DNA of 17,878 bases from an uncultured Hungatella sp. (GTDB lineage Bacteria > Bacillota > Clostridia > Lachnospirales > Lachnospiraceae): NCBI GenBank assembly GCA_959018155.1, contig CAUEKH010000014.1:1-17878 (forward strand), given 5' to 3'. The first letter of the stretch is position 1, and every line of letters starts with the position of its first letter. Of this stretch, positions 7,458 through 13,814 are shown one piece after another. The translations under genes were made by a program, and so were the position numbers. Below the pieces are notes generated by a model. It searched no databases. It saw only the letters and a list, made by a program, of their open reading frames with translations, and was not told the DNA's origin.

Positions 7458-8507
7458 ATGAAGGTTGAGAAGAAAGTAATAGAGAATCTGACAAAATGTT
7501 ATTCTATCGCACCGCTTCACTACAATGGCGGCGACCATTTCCTTGTGGCAGCGGAAAAAGTGGACCGCTGCCTTCTGTTTGACTTGGATGGCAATGTGGA
7601 GGACACAGTCTGGAGCGAACCGGGCGGAGTTATGACCATGGTTCAGGTTCCGGGTACCAACGGCCAGTTTCTGGCAACTCATAAGTTCTACTCCCCCAAC
7701 GATTCCAAGGAAGCGAAGATCGTGATTGTGACTCCGGTGGAGAAGGGAAACTGGGAGGTGAGGACACTCGTTGATCTGCCTCACGTGCACCGGTTCGACA
7801 TCGTGGAGAGAAATGGCGTCCGCTACCTGATTGCCTGTGCCTTAAAATCAGGCCATGAGTTCAAGGACGACTGGTCCATGCCGGGGAAGGTCTACGCGGC
7901 CGAACTTCCGGAGGATTTAAGCGGATTTGACGAGGAACATCAGCTGGAACTTCAGGTGATCAAAGATAATATGTTAAAGAACCACGGTTACTACCGGGTG
8001 GAAGACGGAGGCGTCACCACCAGTGTCATTTCCGCGGACTGCGGCGTCTTCCAGTTTATTCCTCCGGCCGAGAGGGGCGGAGAATGGGAGATCCGCGAAC
8101 TTCTGTCCACACCGGCCAGCGACGCGGTTTTAGTCGATATGGATGAGGACGGAGAGATGGAACTGGCAGTTTTAGCCCCGTTCCATGGCGAGAGCATCAG
8201 CTTCTATAAGAAGAAAGACGGCGTTTTCGAGAAGGTCTATGATTACGGCCAGCCGGCGGAATTTACCCATGCGATCTTCGGCGGTATGCTCTGTGGAAAA
8301 CCTGCTGTCGTGATCGGACACAGGAAGGGCCCGAGAAATTTACTGGCATTTACTTATAATCAGGCGGCGAAGGTCTATGAGTTCCAGGTTCTCGATACGG
8401 ACTGTGGGCCGGCCAATGTCTATAAGTATTCCCACAACGGGAAGGACGTCATCATTTCCACAAACAGGGAGATTGATGAAGTGGCAATGTATTTACTGGA
8501 AGCGTAA
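7458..8507 (+). CDS. Unassigned cytoplasmic propeller-like (FG-GAP/VCBS-type) protein in ula operon
   Basis: I do not recognise a characterised family for this 349-aa protein. It has no signal peptide or membrane segment. It is rich in short alternating beta-strand blocks of 40-50 residues (for example [53 protein letters not shown]), as in a beta-propeller. One FG-GAP-like acidic loop, [10 protein letters not shown] at residues 227-236, could bind calcium. Several histidines lie in otherwise well-formed turns (LPHVHRFD near 108-114, H133, H176, H271, H288) and could form a metal or substrate site. It sits between ulaE and ulaF with 16- and 14-bp gaps and a good GGAGAGGA ribosome site, so it is surely co-expressed with the pathway. 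An enzyme or sensor for a pathway sugar is plausible but unproven. Confidence 0.75.
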   Translation: MKVEKKVIENLTKCYSIAPLHYNGGDHFLVAAEKVDRCLLFDLDGNVEDTVWSEPGGVMTMVQVPGTNGQFLATHKFYSPNDSKEAKIVIVTPVEKGNWEVRTLVDLPHVHRFDIVERNGVRYLIACALKSGHEFKDDWSMPGKVYAAELPEDLSGFDEEHQLELQVIKDNMLKNHGYYRVEDGGVTTSVISADCGVFQFIPPAERGGEWEIRELLSTPASDAVLVDMDEDGEMELAVLAPFHGESISFYKKKDGVFEKVYDYGQPAEFTHAIFGGMLCGKPAVVIGHRKGPRNLLAFTYNQAAKVYEFQVLDTDCGPANVYKYSHNGKDVIISTNREIDEVAMYLLEA

Positions 8508-8521
8508 GGAGGAAAATCAGA

Positions 8522-9211
8522 ATGCTGGAAGAACTGAAAAAGGTAGTCTATGAGGCAAATATGGATCTGCCCAGATACGGGCTGGTTACATTTACCTGGG
8601 GAAATGTGAGCGCTATTGACCGGGAGAGCGGCTTATTCGTGATCAAGCCCAGCGGCGTCGATTACGATAAGCTGTCTCCGGAGGATATGGTGGTGATGGA
8701 TTTGGAAGGCAACCGGGTGGAAGGAAGATACAATCCGTCTTCTGATACGGCGACCCATCTGGAGATGTACAAGGCATTCCCGGAAATCGGGGGAATTGTG
8801 CACACCCATTCTTCCTGGGCGACAAGCTGGGCTCAGGCCGGAAGAGGAATCCCGTGCTACGGGACGACCCACGCCGATTATATGTACGGGGAAATCCCGT
8901 GCCTGCGCTGCCTGACGAAGGAAGAGATTGACGGCGCTTACGAGAAGAATACAGGGCTTCTGATTGTCGATTACTTTAAGGATAAGGAATATATGGCGGT
9001 TCCGGCCTGCCTCTGCAAGAACCACGGTCCGTTTGCCTGGGGCAAGGACGCGAAGGAAGCGGTTCACAATGCCGTTGTCTTAGAGGAAGTGGCGAAAATG
9101 GCTGCCAGGACGGAACTTATCAATCCGGAAGTGAAGCCGGCGCCGCAGGAGCTGCAGGATAAGCATTATCTGAGAAAACACGGAGCGAACGCTTACTACG
9201 GACAGAAATAG
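8522..9211 (+). CDS. ulaF: L-ribulose-5-phosphate 4-epimerase (UlaF/AraD family)
   Basis: This 229-aa class II aldolase/adducin-fold enzyme matches the AraD/UlaF length (about 228-231 aa). The zinc site is visible as D75 (NPSSDTATH), H94 and H96 (IVHTHSSWA), and H168 (CKNHGPF). The catalytic aspartate D119 (THADY) and the C-terminal tyrosines (Y225/Y226 in NAYYGQK) are also present. It converts L-ribulose 5-phosphate to D-xylulose 5-phosphate by retro-aldol chemistry, feeding the pentose phosphate pathway. AraD and UlaF cannot be told apart by sequence alone; the ula neighbours favour UlaF. An AGGAGG site lies in front of the ATG. The HAD gene follows 38 bp later. Confidence 0.93.
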   Translation: MLEELKKVVYEANMDLPRYGLVTFTWGNVSAIDRESGLFVIKPSGVDYDKLSPEDMVVMDLEGNRVEGRYNPSSDTATHLEMYKAFPEIGGIVHTHSSWATSWAQAGRGIPCYGTTHADYMYGEIPCLRCLTKEEIDGAYEKNTGLLIVDYFKDKEYMAVPACLCKNHGPFAWGKDAKEAVHNAVVLEEVAKMAARTELINPEVKPAPQELQDKHYLRKHGANAYYGQK

Positions 9212-9249
9212 CGTGGCGGAGACAGAGCGACAGAGATGGGAGAGATAAC

Positions 9250-9963
9250 GTGATAAAGACGGTAATCTTTGATATCGACGATACCATGTACGACTATACA
9301 CGCGGTAACCGCCTGGCTTTGGAGGCGCTTAAGGACTACTGTGTCCTGCATCTGGAGATCACGGGGACCACGTTCCACCGGACGCTTAAGGAAGCCAATG
9401 AGCGGATGGTTGCGAAGCTGGGGAGCAACAATGCTGCCATCCATAACCGGCTTCTCCGGTATCAGACCATGCTGGAAATCCTCGATAAGCCGCTTTTCCC
9501 TCATGCTGTGAGGATGGCGGAGTTATACTGGAAGACGATGATCGACTGCATGGAACCGGAGCCCGGGCTGGCGGATTTCATCCGTTCACTGAAGGAAAAT
9601 GGGGTCAGAGTGGGAGTAGGGACGAATATGACGGCATACGTCCAGTATAAAAAGCTGGAACGGCTTGGCATTACGCCCATGATTGATTTTCTGGTGACGA
9701 GTGAAGAGGCGGGTGTGGAGAAGCCGGATGCGGTATTTTATCAGCACTGTCTTTTAAAAGCAGGCTGTAAGCCGGAGGAATGCTTATTTATCGGAGACGG
9801 ATTAAAGGGCGATGTGCTGGCGCCGCAGCAGGCGGGGATGCACAGTCTCTGGTATCAGCCTTCCGGAAGGCCGGATGGAGAAAAAGAGTATGTACCGGGA
9901 ATACAGAAAATCACATCATTTTCTGAGTGCCTGGAAGAGGGATTTTTGGGGAGCTTTTCATAA
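9250..9963 (+). CDS. HAD-superfamily hydrolase (phosphatase-like), GTG start
   Basis: This 237-aa cytoplasmic HAD protein has all four motifs: DIDDT (D8, D10) at the nucleophile loop, T125 in VGTNMT, K158 in GVEKPD, and the acidic pair in FIGDGLKGD (D183, D188). An alpha-helical cap (residues about 15-95) is inserted after motif I, so it is a subfamily I, YjjG/phosphoglycolate-phosphatase-like enzyme. The start is GTG at 9250 with a GGGAGAG site about 9 bp upstream. It is the last gene of the ula operon, before a strong terminator. Its position suggests that it dephosphorylates a toxic or side-product sugar phosphate of the pathway; the substrate cannot be read from the sequence. Confidence 0.88.
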   Translation: MIKTVIFDIDDTMYDYTRGNRLALEALKDYCVLHLEITGTTFHRTLKEANERMVAKLGSNNAAIHNRLLRYQTMLEILDKPLFPHAVRMAELYWKTMIDCMEPEPGLADFIRSLKENGVRVGVGTNMTAYVQYKKLERLGITPMIDFLVTSEEAGVEKPDAVFYQHCLLKAGCKPEECLFIGDGLKGDVLAPQQAGMHSLWYQPSGRPDGEKEYVPGIQKITSFSECLEEGFLGSFS

Positions 9964-9971
9964 ATCGAATG

Positions 9972-10033
9972 CCCCGGGCGGCAAAAATAGGCGGTGAACA
10001 GCCGATCTTTTTTGCCGCCCGGGGTATTTTTTT
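9972..10033 (+). terminator. Strong intrinsic terminator of the ula operon
   Basis: The arm CCCCGGGCGGCAAAAA (from 9972) pairs with TTTTTGCCGCCCGGGG (ending 10024), followed by TA and seven T. A smaller hairpin (CGG...CCG) can form within the loop. The structure starts 8 bp after the HAD stop codon and closes the nine-gene transcript. Confidence 0.93.
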
Positions 10034-10066
10034 AACTTATTCTTACACTTTAAAAAAATGGTTGCA

Positions 10067-10118
10067 TTACAGCCGGAGATAGTGTTAAGGTATAAAGGCA
10101 TGGCAGATTCTTCCATGC
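10067..10118 (+). promoter_or_regulatory. Probable promoter of the L,D-transpeptidase gene with adjacent inverted repeat
   Basis: TTACAG at 10067-10072 and TATAAA at 10091-10096 are separated by 18 bp, an acceptable sigma-A-type pair. Just downstream is an inverted repeat GCATGG (10098-10103)/CCATGC (10113-10118), 9 bp apart, placed where a repressor could block the start. Assignment is by eye only. Confidence 0.45.
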
Positions 10119-10147
10119 AAATATGAATAATTTAGAAGGTAAAGAGA

Positions 10148-11566
10148 ATGAATCGTAGGAAGGCAGAGTTGAAAATGAGACTGTTGCGAAAGGGCGCGGT
10201 GGCTGTGGTACTGTTTGTGCTGGCTGCGGCGCAGACGGTACTGGCAGATGACGCGTCCTGCTTTGTTTCGGGAACGAAGGTGAACGGAGTAGGGATCGGC
10301 GGATTGACGGTGGAAGAGGCGAAGGTACGGATCGAGGGCTTTTATGCTTCAGAATACAATCTGACGGTATCGGAAAAAGACGGAAAGACGGAGACGATAA
10401 AGGGAAGCGCAATCGGGTATCACGCCTCGGCGCCGGATGGACTTCAGACGATTCTTGATGAACAGAATGCAACAGGGCGGGTGACGGGACCGGCCGCGGA
10501 CCATTCCCACACCATGCCTGTGACTGCCGGGTTTGATGAGGGGGCGCTTGATGCGGCGATCCAGGCGCTTTCCTGTATCAGCGGAAGCGGGATAACCGTG
10601 ACGGCCGACGCGCACATTTCCCCTTATCAGGAGGGAGCGCCATTTACGATTATTCCGGAGGTATATGGCAATAACGTGGATCCGGAGAAGACGGCCGCGG
10701 TGGTTAAAGATGCCGTTAAAAACGGAAATCGAAGTGTGGATTTAGAGGCGGCGGGCTGCTACTGCGGCGTCTCGGTGAAATCGGATGACCCTGGTTTAAA
10801 GGCGCTCTGCGACGTCATGAATCAGTGTAAGGATATGGTGATTGTGTACCAGTTTGGAGAACAGACGGTGGAACTGAAAGGGGATACCATCTGTACGTGG
10901 CTGAAGGGAAGCACGCCGGAGGGACTGATTGATGTGGACTGGAACATGGCGGCGGCCTGGGTGAAGTCTCTGGCGGACCAGTTTGATACCGCGGATAAGG
11001 CCAGGATTTTCCATACGTCCACAGGGAAGGACGCAGAACTGACAGGGCCTTACGGCTGGCAGATGGACCAGGAGGGGGAGACGGCGGCGCTGATAGCCAT
11101 GATCCGCACCGGCCAGAGCCAGGTCAGGGAGCCGCTTTATAAAAAGAAGGCCCAGGACAGAACGAACGACTGGGGCGGCACGTATGTGGAGATTGATTTG
11201 ACCGGGCAGCACGTTTATATGTACCAGGAGGGGGCTCTCGTCTGGGAGGCGCCCTGCGTGACGGGGAATGTGTCGAAGGATTACACGACGCCGGAGGGGA
11301 TTTACAGCCTGACCTATAAGGAAAAGGACAGGATTCTCCGCGGTAAGAAGAAGGAAGATGGCACGTACGAGTACGAGAGCCATGTCGATTACTGGATGCC
11401 GTTTAATGGCGGGATAGGACTCCACGACGCCAGCTGGCGGAGCAAATTTGGCGGGACTATTTACCAGTACAGCGGAAGCCATGGCTGTATCAACCTTCCA
11501 CCGGATAAGGCACAGACCCTATATGATCTGGTTTATACTGGGATTCCGGTCATCTGCTATAACTGA
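10148..11566 (+). CDS. Secreted L,D-transpeptidase with peptidoglycan-binding-4-type region
   Basis: This 472-aa protein starts with a signal peptide: a basic N-terminus (MNRRKAELKMRLLRK), a hydrophobic core at residues 15-30, and a likely cut after TVLA near residue 33. The middle (about 40-340) resembles the peptidoglycan-binding type 4 repeats of Gram-positive YkuD proteins, including VNGVGIGGLTVEEAK. The C-terminal YkuD domain (about 345-472) has H426 (GLHDASW) and the catalytic SHGCINLP motif with H445 and C447. It would form 3-3 peptide cross-links or anchor molecules in the cell wall, outside the membrane. The ATG at 10148 follows an AAGGTAAAGAG site. It lies 25 bp before the NiaR-type gene, so the two are probably co-transcribed despite unrelated roles. 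Confidence 0.92.
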   Translation: MNRRKAELKMRLLRKGAVAVVLFVLAAAQTVLADDASCFVSGTKVNGVGIGGLTVEEAKVRIEGFYASEYNLTVSEKDGKTETIKGSAIGYHASAPDGLQTILDEQNATGRVTGPAADHSHTMPVTAGFDEGALDAAIQALSCISGSGITVTADAHISPYQEGAPFTIIPEVYGNNVDPEKTAAVVKDAVKNGNRSVDLEAAGCYCGVSVKSDDPGLKALCDVMNQCKDMVIVYQFGEQTVELKGDTICTWLKGSTPEGLIDVDWNMAAAWVKSLADQFDTADKARIFHTSTGKDAELTGPYGWQMDQEGETAALIAMIRTGQSQVREPLYKKKAQDRTNDWGGTYVEIDLTGQHVYMYQEGALVWEAPCVTGNVSKDYTTPEGIYSLTYKEKDRILRGKKKEDGTYEYESHVDYWMPFNGGIGLHDASWRSKFGGTIYQYSGSHGCINLPPDKAQTLYDLVYTGIPVICYN

Positions 11567-11591
11567 TGAGAGAAAGCCGGGGGATTGAAAT

Positions 11592-12110
11592 ATGGATGGA
11601 GATTTGAGAAGAACGCGGATTGAAGAGATTTTAAAGCGGGAGAAGACACCTGTCTCGGGAACCGAACTGGCCAGGCGTTTAGGAGTCAGCAGGCAGGTGA
11701 TCGTCCAGGATATCGCGCTTTTAAGAGCCGAGAATAAGGAAATTATGTCCACGAATAAGGGGTATCTGATGTATCAGGCGGACACGGAAGGGGAGCGCGC
11801 CCATATCAGGGTATTCCGGATGAACCACAGAAATGAGGATACGCTCGATGAACTCCAGACGATTGTGGACTACGGCGGAAGAGTTCTGAATGTGTCCATA
11901 GAACACGCGCTGTACGGGCAGATCTGTGTGGATTTAATCATCAATAACAGACTCGATGCGGAGGAATTCGTAAAGCAGATGGATGAGACGGGGGATCAGC
12001 CGCTGAAGGCGCTGACGGGCGGCTGCCATTACCATACGGTCACGGCGGATTCAGAGAAGAATCTGGACCGGATCGAGGCGGAACTGAGGAAGAAAGGATA
12101 TCTGGAATAA
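11592..12110 (+). CDS. niaR: NiaR-type (HTH plus 3H domain) transcriptional repressor
   Basis: This 172-aa cytoplasmic regulator has a winged helix-turn-helix at residues about 7-60 (SGTELARRLGVSRQVIVQDI) and a C-terminal 3H domain with its conserved histidines H79, H146 and H148 (GGCHYHTV) and E87. These residues match the metal-binding set I recall for the Thermotoga homologue. Proteins of this family bind nicotinic acid and repress niacin uptake or NAD synthesis genes in Firmicutes. No niacin gene is in the window, so the targets must lie elsewhere. The length is typical. The ribosome site is a GGGGG stretch. It follows the L,D-transpeptidase by 25 bp, and a long stem-loop lies after its stop. 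Confidence 0.9.
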   Translation: MDGDLRRTRIEEILKREKTPVSGTELARRLGVSRQVIVQDIALLRAENKEIMSTNKGYLMYQADTEGERAHIRVFRMNHRNEDTLDELQTIVDYGGRVLNVSIEHALYGQICVDLIINNRLDAEEFVKQMDETGDQPLKALTGGCHYHTVTADSEKNLDRIEAELRKKGYLE

Positions 12111-12129
12111 GGCATTCAAGTTCATACGG

Positions 12130-12193
12130 TTCAAACGATGTGAGGCCTGTGAGGCGGGAACTGTCCCGTTTTACAGGCCTCACACCGTTTGAA
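12130..12193. terminator. Long branched stem-loop after niaR, terminator without T-run
   Basis: TTCAAACGATGTGAGGCCTGT (12130-12150) pairs with ACAGGCCTCACACCGTTTGAA (12173-12193), with one mismatch. Within the loop a second stem CGGGA/TCCCG forms. The + strand continues with AATAATAATAATTAG rather than a T-run, so it is not a standard intrinsic terminator on this strand. It may stabilise the 3' end of the niaR transcript, act with Rho, or be a palindromic protein site upstream of degV. Confidence 0.55.
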
Positions 12194-12238
12194 TAATAAT
12201 AATTAGTAAAAAATACCAGTTATCTGTAAAATAATGAA

Positions 12239-12267
12239 TAGACATGCAGTTTCCTATCTTGTATAAT
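12239..12267 (+). promoter_or_regulatory. Consensus-like promoter of the degV operon
   Basis: TAGACA (12239-12244) is followed after exactly 17 bp by TATAAT (12262-12267). This is an 11 of 12 match to the sigma-A consensus. The expected start is near 12274, which leaves a leader of about 35 nt before the degV ATG. Confidence 0.8.
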
Positions 12268-12308
12268 AGAGGGATAGCATCTTGTATACGAAAGAGAGGA
12301 GTACGGAC

Positions 12309-13220
12309 ATGGGTTGTGGCAGATTTGCGATAATTAGCGACAGTTCCTGTGATTTACCGAAAGAAGTAACGGATAAGAATGAGATAACAGTCGTTCCGTT
12401 TTACGTGTCTTTTGATGGGAATAAGTATGAAAAAGAGGGCGTAGAGATTGGAGTGCGCGATTTTTATAAGAAGATGGTGGACCATCCGGATGTGTATCCG
12501 ATGTCTTCCATGCCTTCGATTCAGGATTACACGGATGTATTCCTTCCGTTTGCCAGACAGCAGATTCCGGTATTGTGTATCTGTATTACTACGAAGTTCA
12601 GCGGATCCATGCAGTCGGCTCTCAATGCGAAGGCGCTGGTGCAGGAGCAGTTTGAGGATGCGGAGATTGAAGTGGTTGACGCAACGGTGAATACGGTGCT
12701 TCAGGGGCTTCTCGTCTTAGAGGCGGCGGCTCTGCGGGATGAAGGGCTGACGCTTTCGGAGGCGGTCCAAGCGATTGACGCCATAAAAGGGACGGGACGC
12801 ATTTTCTTTACCGTGGGCAGTATGGATTATTTACAGCATGGCGGGCGGATCGGCAAGGTGGCGGGAGCGGCGGCTTCCGTGCTGGGAATCAGGCCGATCA
12901 TCACATTGAAGGAGGGGGAGATTTTCCCCAGCGGGATTTCCAGGAGCAGGAGGAAATCCATAGATAAAGTAGTTGCGCTTCTGATTGAATATTTGAAGGA
13001 GAATGGCCGGCCTTTTCAGGATTACCGGTTTACCATAGGATTCGGCTATGACTATGAGGAAGCGGATAAGTTCCGGGAACAGCTGATGGAGATTCTCCGG
13101 CGGGAAGGATTTGGGACGGATAAAATCCTGATCAATCAGATCGGGGCCACGATTGGGGTACATACGGGGCCGCATCCGATTGGGGTGGGAATTATCAGAC
13201 GTTACAGCAGCGTAAAGTAG
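12309..13220 (+). CDS. DegV family fatty-acid-binding protein
   Basis: This 303-aa protein has the DegV fold from end to end. Motifs are IISDSSCDLP (residues 8-17), SSMPS (66-70), TTKFSGS (94-100), HGGRIG (177-182) and IRPII (194-198). Known DegV/FakB proteins hold a fatty acid in a buried pocket and present it, for example to the FakA kinase, for phosphorylation. No FakA is in the window, so the partner may be elsewhere, or the protein may supply an acyl group to the downstream GH3 protein; the latter is inference. The ATG at 12309 has a GAGGAG site 7 bp upstream; the upstream TTG at 12282 in frame would add nine residues unlike the family. It is the first gene of an operon, with the next start 9 bp after its stop. 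Confidence 0.93.
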   Translation: MGCGRFAIISDSSCDLPKEVTDKNEITVVPFYVSFDGNKYEKEGVEIGVRDFYKKMVDHPDVYPMSSMPSIQDYTDVFLPFARQQIPVLCICITTKFSGSMQSALNAKALVQEQFEDAEIEVVDATVNTVLQGLLVLEAAALRDEGLTLSEAVQAIDAIKGTGRIFFTVGSMDYLQHGGRIGKVAGAAASVLGIRPIITLKEGEIFPSGISRSRRKSIDKVVALLIEYLKENGRPFQDYRFTIGFGYDYEEADKFREQLMEILRREGFGTDKILINQIGATIGVHTGPHPIGVGIIRRYSSVK

Positions 13221-13229
13221 GGGGATTAT

Positions 13230-13814
13230 ATGGGATACCTTGTGGCCGGTCTGATTGCCTTTGGAATGTATCTGATCTATGATATTAACAGTTTTACCTG
13301 GAAAAACCGATTTTTGCACAGCTTTTTTATGGCGGGCAGTATTTTGCTTGCTGCGGCAACAGCCGGATGTGTTGTCACATCTTTGAGGGAGCAGACGCTT
13401 CCTCTCTGGTGGAGGGTGGTGTGCGGACTTCTGGCAGTTTCCCAGGTGGGGCTTCTTGTATACACACTGTTCTTTGCACTGCCGTTTGGGGAAACGTATG
13501 TGCGGGCAGATGGGAAAATTCCTGTATACAAAGAAGGTGTTTACGCTCTTTGCAGACATCCGGGGGTTTTATGGTTTATTCTTCTGTATACGTTTCTGGC
13601 GCTGATGACGGGGACAGCGCTGATGGCGGCGGCAGGGGTGGAGTACAGTGTACTGAATGTACTGTATATATGGTTTCAGGACAGGGTTACATTTAAACAG
13701 ACTCTTTACGGGTATGAGAATTATCAGAAGGAGACGCCATTTCTGATACCTGACAGAAAGAGTATCTTAACATGCATCCGATATTTACGGACGACGGAGG
13801 ACAAACGCGGATGA
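13230..13814 (+). CDS. ICMT/PEMT-like membrane methyltransferase family protein
   Basis: This 194-aa protein has four to five membrane helices (about 1-18, 32-50, 62-84, 113-135 and 136-150). After the third helix comes the family signature VYALCRHPGVLWF, with the RHP triad at residues 109-111. Near the C-terminus is the matching FKQTLYGYENYQKETPFLIP block. This two-part signature is shared by isoprenylcysteine carboxyl methyltransferases, phospholipid N-methyltransferases and NnrU-like proteins, which bind S-adenosylmethionine at the cytoplasmic face of the membrane. The substrate is unknown; a lipid or a lipid-linked acid is the family expectation. A GGGGG site precedes the ATG. Its TGA stop overlaps the next ATG (ATGA, 13811-13814), so it is translationally coupled to the GH3 gene. 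Confidence 0.8.
   Translation: MGYLVAGLIAFGMYLIYDINSFTWKNRFLHSFFMAGSILLAAATAGCVVTSLREQTLPLWWRVVCGLLAVSQVGLLVYTLFFALPFGETYVRADGKIPVYKEGVYALCRHPGVLWFILLYTFLALMTGTALMAAAGVEYSVLNVLYIWFQDRVTFKQTLYGYENYQKETPFLIPDRKSILTCIRYLRTTEDKRG

Noticed and set aside
10796..11482. Minus-strand open frame inside the L,D-transpeptidase gene
   Set aside because: It covers the YkuD catalytic domain on the + strand and has no motif of its own.
12831..13559. Minus-strand open frame across the end of degV and the methyltransferase gene
   Set aside because: Both + strand genes have family motifs and ribosome sites; this frame crosses their boundary and has a biased, motif-free composition.
13772..13810. Upstream start for the GH3 protein
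   Set aside because: It would lie inside the methyltransferase gene without a ribosome site; the ATG at 13811 has GGAGG upstream and forms the typical ATGA overlap.
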